From contig JAIKXR010000021.1 of the NCBI GenBank assembly GCA_024683975.1, positions 1 to 41,477 on the forward strand: a stretch of DNA of 41,477 nucleotides, given 5' to 3'. The position numbers and the translations under genes are program-made. A model generated the notes under the pieces. That model worked only from the letters and a program-made list of their open reading frames with translations, was not told the origin of the DNA and made no database searches. Positions 26,701 through 34,478 of the stretch are shown piece by piece. Each line of letters begins with the position of its first letter. Within the stretch, counting starts at the first letter, position 1. The DNA is from Paludibacteraceae bacterium. Its GTDB lineage: Bacteria > Bacteroidota > Bacteroidia > Bacteroidales > Paludibacteraceae.

Positions 26701-29700
26701 CACCCGGTGTTGCCTTTATAACGCCGCTGTTATTATCGCAGTCAGGTGTTAAGAGCCAGCCGACGCTGCCCGTTTCGGGAGTCTGTACGGCAAGCGTAAC
26801 GGTATAGATGAAGTCACCGTAGGTATTATATGTGCTGAATGGCAGCGTTGACGCTTCGTAGGAGAGTCTAGCTCCGCAAGGCACTTCCGCCACTGCAACA
26901 TCAGGAATACCCGTGAATGCGGAAGAATGAGCGGACGGCGGTGTCAAGCAATTGAAATGCACCGTTTTCAATGACGAACATGTATGGAAACAGTACACGC
27001 CAATAGATGACAGTTGCGCAGGAATAGTCACACTTGACAGTTTCTCCATACCAAAGCAGCATCCGATTGGCAATTCCTGAACATCGACACCTATAGTGAA
27101 AGAGGTAATCTGCCCGCAAATATTACGGAAAGGCGTGTTAGCGGTATTCGTACCTGCAAGAGCACACGTCTTCGCATTCCAAACCACAGTGGTCAGTTGA
27201 GTGCAGTAGGCGAACGCATCCTTACCTATATAATTCATATTTTTAGGGATAGTAATGCTTGTCAATTTGCTGCAACCATTGAACACATTTCCATTCAAAG
27301 TGGTGAGCGAAAGCGGCAAAGTCACAGAAGCGAGATTAGTCATCTTATAGCACAATCCCGCAGGAAGCACCTGCACCTCACTTCCGAAATTAAACGCTGT
27401 AATCTGACTGCGGACGGAATAGAAAGGATTGCCCGTATCATAATTGTCAGGTATCTGACAATTGGCGGCATTGTAGTTCACTGTCCTCAATGCGGTACAG
27501 TTATAGAACACATCAGTACCTATATTCGCAAGATTTTCCGGCAAGCCGATTGATGCAATGGGCGTAACTGCAAAGGCATAATCACCTATCTGCGTAACTG
27601 CCTCCGGAATAGTGATGGATGGGAAGGCATTGCGGGCAAAGGCGTATGCACCTATACGTGTCAGCGAGGAAGGGAGCGATATGGTTGTCAGTTGCCGATG
27701 GTTGAAGAAGGCATAATCTCCTATGCCCGTTATTCCTTGGGGCAGAATGACCTGTTCGATGGTCGTATAGGCGTAACTCCACGGAATGGTGTTGTCGGTC
27801 ATACTGGTCAGAGTGAAATCCCACATGTCTCCATAACCTTCAATCGTCAGCACTTTATTGTCAGACGACAATTCCCAAGTCAGGTTTTCACCACAACGGT
27901 GGTCAACGGCCACCTCTGTATCTATTATCACACCGTCACAACTCGTACTGTAACTACATTCAACAAATGGTGTTTTCCACACCGCATTACCATAGACGAT
28001 GCCGGACATATCACAAATTATTCCTAATGAGGGAATATACCAGTCCATCGCTGTTACTTTGTATATATCCTCATTGTCGGAAGACTTGCCCACATACTGG
28101 AAAGATATTTCGCCGGATGTCACCTCGTAAAACTGTCCATTCAAGTAAATCTGTGAATTATATTCGCCTCCGCCATCAACACCTATCGAGAAAGTGCCTG
28201 ACAACGAATAGTTGTCTTGGGTATAAATCTCAGCAACGGCAAAAAGCGTTCCGCCTGCATCGTAAAGATAAACGGAGTAATCCCCGTCCTTGCCTGCTGT
28301 TTCGTTGTTAACTGCCGTATAATAGGCGAGTTCCTGACTATAACGCTCTACCGCGCCGCCCATATAGGCGGCTGTGACTATTCCTCCGCTTTCCGCTATG
28401 GACGTGACAGGGCGGGAAGCGAGACTCGTCCATTCGGTGACGTTTTGCGTCCCGGGATAGGTGTTCGCACCCGAGGGAATTTGTGTACCGTTGGCTGACA
28501 CCAAAGTGTAATGCGGAGTTCCGTGATCGGAGTGGTTGGGTTCGTTGGCTGACCAATACGTAGCGTTATAATTCATTTTCCATACCACCATTCCGTGTCC
28601 GGGAAGGTACGTGTCCCAACCCGTCTGCTGCCGGTTCTCTATATAGTAGTTTAATCCTTCTGTGGTACATACCTGATACTCGCCCGATGCGTTAATCTGA
28701 TAGCACTTGTAGTCGCTGTGTTCCGCAGGGTACAAAACGAGATTGGAGGGAGTTTTTCCAGGATTGACAGGTGTGTCCCACCCCAAATATATGCGCTCGA
28801 ACGGACTGTAGTTGGGAGGGCAGGTACCTGCATCTTCATTGCCGTTGCTATCGACACCGCTATAACTGCCGTAGTCCATAATGTCCCAATCCCACGGTGT
28901 TGTTTTTGCGCTGTAGTTGTCTCCGTAACTGGTGTCATACAAGTCTGGCAAACCAAGCACGTGTCCAAACTCGTGGCAGATGGTTCCGATGCTGGAGCGA
29001 TAGCCGGAAGCATCCAATTCGCCTGACATGGCGTAGTTGTTGATGTACAGTCCGTCCACCTCACAATCATCCTCCGAATAGGTGCAATTACCGAAATACC
29101 GCGCACTGTAAAGATCCCAGTTATGCGGCCAGATGGTAGCGGCGGTGCCTCCGTTGGCTTCACCCTTGCCAGCATAAATGACATACACAAAGTCTATCTC
29201 ATTGTCGCCGTTGTTGTTGTACAACGAGAAGTCCACATCGTATTGTTCATCAACGGCTTTGACAGCCTCCACCACGATATCTCCGGGATATTTGTCTTCG
29301 CCTCTTACTCCACCAACGTTTGAGCCGTAATAGGAATAGTTGTTTTTGATTGTGACTGGGCCGTACACATCAAAATCCGGCACGTACTGACCTCTTGACT
29401 GCTCGCGGAAATACTCGCGCACCGAGTTATGTGTGTTACGGTAGTTGTACCCCGCTTGGTTCATCATATTATTGAAAGCAGCCTGTGTATTGGCGGCTTT
29501 CATAGAGAGGTTTGCATAATTGACGAGGATGACTATACCTCTCGGCGCAAGGTTGATATTGCCTGCCGTACGATGAGGACGTGAAGCAAGATAACGGGGA
29601 GAAGACTTACGCAGTTGACTCAGTTGTTCCGCCGTCTTTTCTGACAAAACGACCGTACCATCGTCCATAAGAACGTATGCCACACCATTGCGGTCCTCCA

Positions 29701-29854
29701 ACCAGTGACCGAACTCGTCACCAATCATCTGGAGACTGACGCTCTCTCCCTTGTCCGTAATGTAGTCTTTCCATCCGCGCCGTGCCGGAACTGCAAACAA
29801 TGACTGTGCTATAGCCAACACACATATTACAATGACTGACAATCTGATTCTCAT
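23786..29854 (-). CDS. Giant secreted mosaic M6 metalloprotease with LRR and InlB-type repeats
   Basis: 2022 residues from ATG at 29854, which opens a clear signal peptide (MRIRLSVIVICVLAIAQSLFA); the frame extends to 29935 but adds a non-signal N-terminus. Order of parts: M6 propeptide-like region (about 28-100), M6 catalytic domain with HEFGH (294-298) and the following GLPDLYD, a beta-rich region, BspA-like leucine-rich repeats (about 698-988, ending in LTxIxLPxSL units), several InlB/Listeria-Bacteroides repeats (FxGWD, LRWED, LQWSDG units, about 1008-1372). Next is a C-type-lectin-like or FISUMP-like insert (about 1373-1638), two more InlB-like units, a GSWATLCLPFNV domain (about 1798-1908) and a C-terminal IERNGVIYNAQGTRVR. 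It is exported and probably surface-exposed, with protein-degrading and adhesive parts. Substrate unknown. Confidence 0.88.
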   Translation of the reverse strand: MRIRLSVIVICVLAIAQSLFAVPARRGWKDYITDKGESVSLQMIGDEFGHWLEDRNGVAYVLMDDGTVVLSEKTAEQLSQLRKSSPRYLASRPHRTAGNINLAPRGIVILVNYANLSMKAANTQAAFNNMMNQAGYNYRNTHNSVREYFREQSRGQYVPDFDVYGPVTIKNNYSYYGSNVGGVRGEDKYPGDIVVEAVKAVDEQYDVDFSLYNNNGDNEIDFVYVIYAGKGEANGGTAATIWPHNWDLYSARYFGNCTYSEDDCEVDGLYINNYAMSGELDASGYRSSIGTICHEFGHVLGLPDLYDTSYGDNYSAKTTPWDWDIMDYGSYSGVDSNGNEDAGTCPPNYSPFERIYLGWDTPVNPGKTPSNLVLYPAEHSDYKCYQINASGEYQVCTTEGLNYYIENRQQTGWDTYLPGHGMVVWKMNYNATYWSANEPNHSDHGTPHYTLVSANGTQIPSGANTYPGTQNVTEWTSLASRPVTSIAESGGIVTAAYMGGAVERYSQELAYYTAVNNETAGKDGDYSVYLYDAGGTLFAVAEIYTQDNYSLSGTFSIGVDGGGEYNSQIYLNGQFYEVTSGEISFQYVGKSSDNEDIYKVTAMDWYIPSLGIICDMSGIVYGNAVWKTPFVECSYSTSCDGVIIDTEVAVDHRCGENLTWELSSDNKVLTIEGYGDMWDFTLTSMTDNTIPWSYAYTTIEQVILPQGITGIGDYAFFNHRQLTTISLPSSLTRIGAYAFARNAFPSITIPEAVTQIGDYAFAVTPIASIGLPENLANIGTDVFYNCTALRTVNYNAANCQIPDNYDTGNPFYSVRSQITAFNFGSEVQVLPAGLCYKMTNLASVTLPLSLTTLNGNVFNGCSKLTSITIPKNMNYIGKDAFAYCTQLTTVVWNAKTCALAGTNTANTPFRNICGQITSFTIGVDVQELPIGCCFGMEKLSSVTIPAQLSSIGVYCFHTCSSLKTVHFNCLTPPSAHSSAFTGIPDVAVAEVPCGARLSYEASTLPFSTYNTYGDFIYTVTLAVQTPETGSVGWLLTPDCDNNSGVIKATPGVHYHFLRWEDEAENVATVGPERSVVVTEDVTYTAVFEADPVCVITVYTDGHGSAGADKRSYYAGETATLTATPDDGYDFLQWSDGNKDNPRTLTVTQDITLTAEFVRNSYTVTFVNFDGSELQSSTVRVGEMPTYTSDEPVKPATNYLTYTFIGWDKDIVPVTGDAVYTAVYSDEERLFTLTWQYIDDFNQQHEDVGQYTYGEVIEEPYDPYAHQLDGFHYYFTGWLLNGEGEPVVFDNNLTVDGDKVFVAAYEAVRMYEITFYDNDGTTVLQTVWCDENALPAFTNPTPAKDGMVFAGWDRTVVLAEEATSYAATYAAAEVAGDALQGGFSVSGSKKVRFAKGNLQYDLAEDSWSLAHTQYDIIGLPNINLGDENFHGTIDMFAYSTESTNYGVSPSNADADYTGDFRDWGQLIGDGWFTLTKDEWVYLYSRKGGSLWGSAMVVDRKGLILLPDDWQLPDGLEFTPKYRVDDYEIEDFEKNKYTLDEWKRMEAAGAVFLPAAGRRTGGIGNTMNGAEKAAFVNPATGYYSFMDNTDIFGYYWSSTATSEKNASYLIFNGASNYQLPAVWTCEKRRGQSVRLAREALYTVIFTDGNGNMLCEPQTIAYGGAATAPDVAVPECSTFDWDKDFSRVTSDLTVNAVWTVTPVPAYSVTSEDNTKGTVTVTQMPASCADLNLSFRAVANNGYEFVKWSDGSTDNPRTLTLTQDTFITAIFENSLPLDIILQEKETNAYYDEFAANYNGRTVAAATLNRQFTKGSWATLCLPFNVTAGLLGTLGMRGRVFEFARAEMDEGGNVTLYFSQAKMMKAGQCYIVNPNAAMAAKTSFVFTKVTFDFSADKVSDLTVANAYDGLDGTGSGDITLVGALRYGVVKSSDDGNYYLGLKDNMVFRPNTSTGTKLPAYRGVFRSLVLVNAAHVRIVADGENVTELDVMDESTDKTSSNVNKFIRNGVLFIERNGVIYNAQGTRVR

Positions 29855-29992
29855 AATGTATCTGTTTATATTTTTGTATCTGTTTAATTTTTTCACCGTA
29901 CTGCTTTTCCGACCCGCCCAATCTGTACTGTCCAACCCATTTCAGCCGACTTGTTCGACCGCATCCTGCTTCCACAAAAAACATTCAGCGCG

Positions 29993-30023
29993 CAAAGTTA
30001 AACACTTATTTCCACGTAACCAA
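29993..30023 (-). promoter_or_regulatory. Bacteroidota-type promoter for the M6 protease
   Basis: On the minus strand TTG (30021-30023) and TAACTTTG (29993-30000) are 20 bp apart. The predicted leader is about 130 nt, which leaves room for regulation ahead of the ATG at 29854. Confidence 0.75.
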
Positions 30024-30055
30024 ATCTTTGCACCATAAATTTTTCACTCTCCTCT

Positions 30056-30190
30056 TTCTGTCTTTTCTTATTCTGTCTTTTCTTCTTTTTGATACTTCTT
30101 TTTGATACCAAGTGCATAGTAATTATTCAAAACCTGCCTGAGTGGAATTTTGCAGCATTTGCTGTTGGACAGTATAGCCGTTGGACAGTA
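30056..30190. repeat. Cluster of three short direct duplications between divergent promoters
   Basis: Three independent pairs lie in the 439-bp gap: TTCTGTCTTTTCTT at 30056 and 30071 (period 15), TTCTTTTTGATAC at 30083 and 30096 (period 13, abutting) and GTTGGACAGTA at 30164 and 30180 (period 16). They sit between the M6 and hflX promoters. No gene is visible in the gap. Confidence 0.7.
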
Positions 30191-30222
30191 AACATTAGTT
30201 TTACGCATGACTCATTATTATT

Positions 30223-30252
30223 TTGTCGGTTATAATTATTGCAGTACCTTTG
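30223..30252 (+). promoter_or_regulatory. Bacteroidota-type promoter for hflX
   Basis: TTG (30223-30225) and TACCTTTG (30245-30252) are 19 bp apart. Transcription would start about 35 nt before the hflX ATG. Confidence 0.8.
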
Positions 30253-30293
30253 CGCCGATTTGTAAATATCTTAATATCACACCATAAGAAAAA

Positions 30294-31595
30294 ATGGAAA
30301 AAGCCGTTCTCATAGGGCTGATCACTCCCTCCCAAAGCGAAGAACGCACACGCGAATACTTGGACGAACTCGCTTTCCTCGCCGACACACGCGACATAGA
30401 ACCTGTCCGCCGATTCGTTCAGCGGGCAGACCACGCCGACACCAACACTTACATAGGCAGTGGCAAAATACAAGAAGTAAACCGCTGGATAACAGACCAT
30501 AACCAATCTGCCGAATCACCGGTTGATATCGTCATTTTCGATGACGAACTCTCTCCGCGACAGATTCGCAACATAGAGAACATTTTCAACCCCAAGTCCG
30601 CCGGCAGGGACCATCATCCTATCCGCGTCATCGACCGCACCCTGCTCATTCTCGAAATCTTCCTGCAACGTGCACAGACCAGTTACGCCAAAACGCAGGT
30701 CGAACTGGCTCATCTGCAATATATGCTGCCGCGTCTGACCCGTATGTGGAGTCACCTTGACCGCCAACGCGGCGGTGGAGGCACCAACCGCGGCACAGGT
30801 GAAACGCAAATCGAAGCTGACCGCCGTATCATCGGTCAACGCATCGCCCTGCTCAAGGACGAACTGAAACGCATTGACCGTCAGATGGCCACACAACGGC
30901 AAAGCCGCGGCAAGATGGTGCGTGTGGCTCTGGTGGGATATACCAATGTCGGCAAATCGACACTGATGAACCTTCTCAGCAAAAGCGATGTTTTTGCCGA
31001 AAACCGGCTCTTTGCCACTCTTGACACCACTGTCCGCAAAGTCACCATCAACAATCTTCCTTTCCTTCTCAGCGATACGGTCGGCTTTATCCGCAAACTC
31101 CCTCACCATCTCATTGAATCATTCAAATCCACATTGGACGAGGTGCGTGAAGCCGACTTGCTGCTTCACGTTGTGGACATCTCACATCCTAATTTTGAAG
31201 ACCAGTACCAAGTGGTGGAACAAACCATTTCCGAACTGCTCGGTGAGGACGAGATACCTCAAACAGACAGCGCGGTCGCTTCTCTCAGACGCCCCAGACA
31301 AGTAATCAAAAAGACCATTCCAACCATTGTGGTTTTCAATAAGATTGACGCTTTTCGATATGAACCCAAGGAGGAAGACGACCTCACTCCCATGCGCCGT
31401 GAGAACATCTCTCTGGAAGAACTCCAAAAGACATGGATGGCGAAACTGTCTGACGACTGTATCTTCATTTCCGCTACTGCAAAGCAGAACATTGACTCTT
31501 TGCGCCAACTGCTTTACGAGCGTGTGAAGGCTATTCACGTCCAGCGATACCCCTACAACGACTTCCTCTTCCCCGACATCGACACATCGCTATAG
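30294..31595 (+). CDS. hflX: GTPase HflX
   Basis: 433 residues. HflX binds the 50S subunit and splits stalled or idle ribosomes after stress. The N-terminal HflX domain includes the glycine-rich RGGGGTNRGTGETQIE segment, preceded by a coiled region with LAHLQYMLPRLTRMW. The GTPase domain has G1 GYTNVGKST, G3 DTVGFI, G4 NKID and G5 near ISATAKQN. It carries its own promoter. The last 43 bp overlap the end of the convergent DUF4249 lipoprotein gene, so the C-terminal coding region doubles as antisense to that gene. Confidence 0.96.
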   Translation: MEKAVLIGLITPSQSEERTREYLDELAFLADTRDIEPVRRFVQRADHADTNTYIGSGKIQEVNRWITDHNQSAESPVDIVIFDDELSPRQIRNIENIFNPKSAGRDHHPIRVIDRTLLILEIFLQRAQTSYAKTQVELAHLQYMLPRLTRMWSHLDRQRGGGGTNRGTGETQIEADRRIIGQRIALLKDELKRIDRQMATQRQSRGKMVRVALVGYTNVGKSTLMNLLSKSDVFAENRLFATLDTTVRKVTINNLPFLLSDTVGFIRKLPHHLIESFKSTLDEVREADLLLHVVDISHPNFEDQYQVVEQTISELLGEDEIPQTDSAVASLRRPRQVIKKTIPTIVVFNKIDAFRYEPKEEDDLTPMRRENISLEELQKTWMAKLSDDCIFISATAKQNIDSLRQLLYERVKAIHVQRYPYNDFLFPDIDTSL

Positions 31596-32428
31596 ACAAT
31601 GGTCGTGTCCCTTTCCTGAACAACTATCTGTCGCACATCGCTGCCGTAGCCGCACCAGTAGCCTAATCCGCCGTTGATATTGCTCTTTATCTGCGCCTTG
31701 GGCATAAAAATCCACGTATTGCTTTCAGCCGAGGAAACAAAAGATGACAACACTGCGTATGACTGTGCGTCTATATGCGCAAGTTTGACGCTGACCGTAT
31801 CTCCGACAGCGAAATTGTACTCTTTGGTCAGGTCCAACAGCGTGTTCGAGCGATTGACATGCCATCTGACAGTCTGTCCCTGACTCGCCCTGTCGTCCAT
31901 TACCCCCAGCGATGCAAGCGAGTATTGCCGCTTCTTGCCAAGACTGTAAAACAGCGCGTAATAATCGGTCGTCGCCTCGTTATCCTTGAAACAGACCTCC
32001 ACATCTTCAGCCCCCGTTATTATTATCGAATCTATCGGCACTACCGCCGGAACAGTCGTCACCGCTGACAGTCGCTGCCCTTGATAATCAACAGTCAGAC
32101 GATATGTCTTGCATGTCGCTCCTTTCATCAGAACATTATGATAGTAATACGGCGGCAAATAAGTTGTGTCAATTCTCGCTATCAGTTGCACGCTGTCTGT
32201 CCCGTCTGACACATACACCCGCGCCGCATACACCATCCGCTCGCGCATCATCTCCTCCATCCCGACCTCTTTCTCTGTCATCCGGACTGCTTTGTGGAGG
32301 AACACCATCGGACGCCTGCCTTCCTCTATCCACCCTTCCACCACTATCACATCCTTTTCTGTCCGCACCTTTTCGCATCCTGACAGACACAGCCCGCACA
32401 ATATAATTGTCAATATCTTCCGTACCAT
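31553..32428 (-). CDS. DUF4249 family lipoprotein
   Basis: 291 residues with a lipoprotein signal: hydrophobic helix then LCLSGC, lipidation at Cys18. The following sequence (VIVVEGWIEEGRRPMVFLHKAV) and an Ig-like beta-rich body match DUF4249, a Bacteroidota family usually encoded next to TonB-dependent receptors. It is probably an outer-membrane-anchored partner of the receptor encoded just upstream (4 bp gap), but its substrate is unknown. The C-terminus (GGLGYWCGYGSDVRQIVV) is intact though its last 43 bp overlap hflX on the other strand. Confidence 0.85.
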   Translation of the reverse strand: MVRKILTIILCGLCLSGCEKVRTEKDVIVVEGWIEEGRRPMVFLHKAVRMTEKEVGMEEMMRERMVYAARVYVSDGTDSVQLIARIDTTYLPPYYYHNVLMKGATCKTYRLTVDYQGQRLSAVTTVPAVVPIDSIIITGAEDVEVCFKDNEATTDYYALFYSLGKKRQYSLASLGVMDDRASQGQTVRWHVNRSNTLLDLTKEYNFAVGDTVSVKLAHIDAQSYAVLSSFVSSAESNTWIFMPKAQIKSNINGGLGYWCGYGSDVRQIVVQERDTTIVYSDVSMSGKRKSL

Positions 32429-32432
32429 AACA

Positions 32433-34475
32433 TCAAATATTAAACCTCACCGAAACCGACGGTATGATCATCGAAAGCAGTCCTATCTCCCTCGTATTGA
32501 AATGTTGGGTGGAGTAAGTGACAAACTGCACATTCTTGTGGCAATACACATTATACAGCGACAGATTGAAATCTATCGACCTGTCATTCTTCAAGAACAG
32601 CACATAATTGGCTGACAAATCCAAACGGTGTGTCAAGGGCAGACGCTCTCCGTTAAACGCCCCCATTAACGCCACCACCTGCCCGTTAAGCAGGTATGCC
32701 GCCTCAGGTCTGGTATATGGAGTGCCGGTGGCCAGCGTAAACACCGCTCCCACCGACCACGACCGGTCGAACGAGTACGTCGCCGTCGCCACCAGCTGAT
32801 GACGACGCGAATGGGAACTGTCGAAGGGCTTGTCACTCACCTCCGGGATAAACCTTTTTGCCCAGCCGAGCGAATATGCCAGGTACCCCGACAACCTGCC
32901 CTTTGCCTTTTGCAGCGTTATGTCCAAACCGTAATTCCTGCCCGTCCCTGAATAAATAAAATCAGTATATAATGCGTTATTGTACAACAAATCCAACACG
33001 TTAATATTACATTCCAACGAGTTATACAGCCGCTTGAAATACACCTCCGCCGACACCACATACCTGTTTCTGGCAAACGCCCCTTTGTATCCCAAAGACG
33101 CGGACAGCGCATATCCGGGTTTGAACAGCTCCGATGCGGGTATATAAAAGTCGGTCGGCAAACCCGTACTAATCAAGTTGATATTATGATTGTACTGGCT
33201 ATAACTCCCTGCGTGGACATAAAGATATTGTTCTTTCGCGACCTCAAAAGTCATATTCACCCTCGGATCCAAAGCACCGAACACTTTTCCGCAGCCGTAA
33301 ACAGTGGCTCTCAACCCCACGGAATAATTAAAGAACCTGTTGACTTTATGCCCGAAATCAGCAAAGACCGATGCCTCGTGGGTATATTTGACCGATTGTG
33401 TCACACTCTTCACACCCATCGCAAAATCACCCGACACCGCAAAAGCCAACGGCGAGTACCTTGTTGCCGTGTATTCACCGCCTACATCAAGACTCATCTC
33501 CTGCCCCAAACCAATACACGTATTGTGCCTGACTCCCACAGCACCTGTCGCCGAATTGCCTAACAAACCGAGTGCCTCCTGCAAGTCCAAGCCAAAACGG
33601 TTATGATACCCGGACAAGAAAGCAGACGTATGACAAGCGACTTTCCCTTCACGCCTGTCCCATTGCAATGACGATGCCAGATTCTGCCATGATATATCAA
33701 ACAGTTTCAAACCGTTTCTGCTGTCATCAGCCGTCAGCTTGTCATTCCCCGCAAAAGCAGAAAACACTATATCGTCCTTATCTGTCGGACGACAAGAGTA
33801 TGTCAGATTCAAGTCCTGAAAATTATAGTCCGGCTCTATATTATCCCTCTTCAACAGTCCTCTGTACAGAGAAAAATACGAAGCCCTGCCCGACACAAAC
33901 AAGTCACTCCTGTCAGAAACATGCGACTGCAAATGCACGTCCGAACACAACAATCCCGCATTGACCGACATATTGAATTTCCGCTGTGCCTTCCTGTAAG
34001 TCTGCAATCTGACCGCCCCGCCGAGCCTGTTGGCGTCTGCCGCGCCGTGGGCAGACATAACCACGTCAATCCTCTCTATATGCGAAGCATTGAAAGCCGA
34101 GAACAAGTTCAATACGTGACTCGGATAATAAACAGGCGCATCGTTGATGGTCAGCATGGTATGCGCATTGTCACATCCTTGCACGAAGATTCCTCCCACC
34201 GACTCATTGTTCACCTGAACCCCTGCCAACGTCTGCAAAAAATACAACGGGTCGGTCTGCCCCATCAGTTTGGGCAAACTCTGCAACTCTTTTACATTAA
34301 GCGTCAAAGAAGAACTACTGACCCGCTCCATTGCAGGGGTCAGTAGTTTCGCCTTCACCTGTAGCTCTTCCAAGTCCCTGTATGCCTCTATCGTCGTGTC
34401 ATTTTGCTGTTCTGACTGGCCATAACAAGTCAATCCCAGCGCCAGACACGCCAATAACAAGCTGTAGCGGGACAT
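32433..34475 (-). CDS. TonB-dependent outer-membrane receptor
   Basis: 680 residues. It has a signal peptide (about 1-19, ending CYGQ). The plug domain (about 35-165) contains the family signatures QTLAGVQVNNESVGGIFVQG, TINDAPVYYPSHVL and HIERIDVVMSAHGAADANRLGGAV. The rest is a beta barrel rich in alternating aromatic strands and ends in VSVRFNI, an outer-membrane insertion-type C-terminus. It lacks the N-terminal carboxypeptidase-regulatory-like domain found in many SusC-type receptors, so it is a short-form receptor. It imports an unknown ligand using TonB energy. It lies between a large lipoprotein gene (3 bp upstream) and a DUF4249 gene (4 bp downstream), clearly one operon. Confidence 0.92.
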   Translation of the reverse strand: MSRYSLLLACLALGLTCYGQSEQQNDTTIEAYRDLEELQVKAKLLTPAMERVSSSSLTLNVKELQSLPKLMGQTDPLYFLQTLAGVQVNNESVGGIFVQGCDNAHTMLTINDAPVYYPSHVLNLFSAFNASHIERIDVVMSAHGAADANRLGGAVRLQTYRKAQRKFNMSVNAGLLCSDVHLQSHVSDRSDLFVSGRASYFSLYRGLLKRDNIEPDYNFQDLNLTYSCRPTDKDDIVFSAFAGNDKLTADDSRNGLKLFDISWQNLASSLQWDRREGKVACHTSAFLSGYHNRFGLDLQEALGLLGNSATGAVGVRHNTCIGLGQEMSLDVGGEYTATRYSPLAFAVSGDFAMGVKSVTQSVKYTHEASVFADFGHKVNRFFNYSVGLRATVYGCGKVFGALDPRVNMTFEVAKEQYLYVHAGSYSQYNHNINLISTGLPTDFYIPASELFKPGYALSASLGYKGAFARNRYVVSAEVYFKRLYNSLECNINVLDLLYNNALYTDFIYSGTGRNYGLDITLQKAKGRLSGYLAYSLGWAKRFIPEVSDKPFDSSHSRRHQLVATATYSFDRSWSVGAVFTLATGTPYTRPEAAYLLNGQVVALMGAFNGERLPLTHRLDLSANYVLFLKNDRSIDFNLSLYNVYCHKNVQFVTYSTQHFNTREIGLLSMIIPSVSVRFNI

Positions 34476-34478
34476 TGG

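Noticed and set aside
29716..29730. Second zinc site DEFGH near the N-terminus of the M6 protein
   Set aside because: It has Asp in place of the first His and lies in the propeptide-like region; the true site is HEFGH at residues 294-298.
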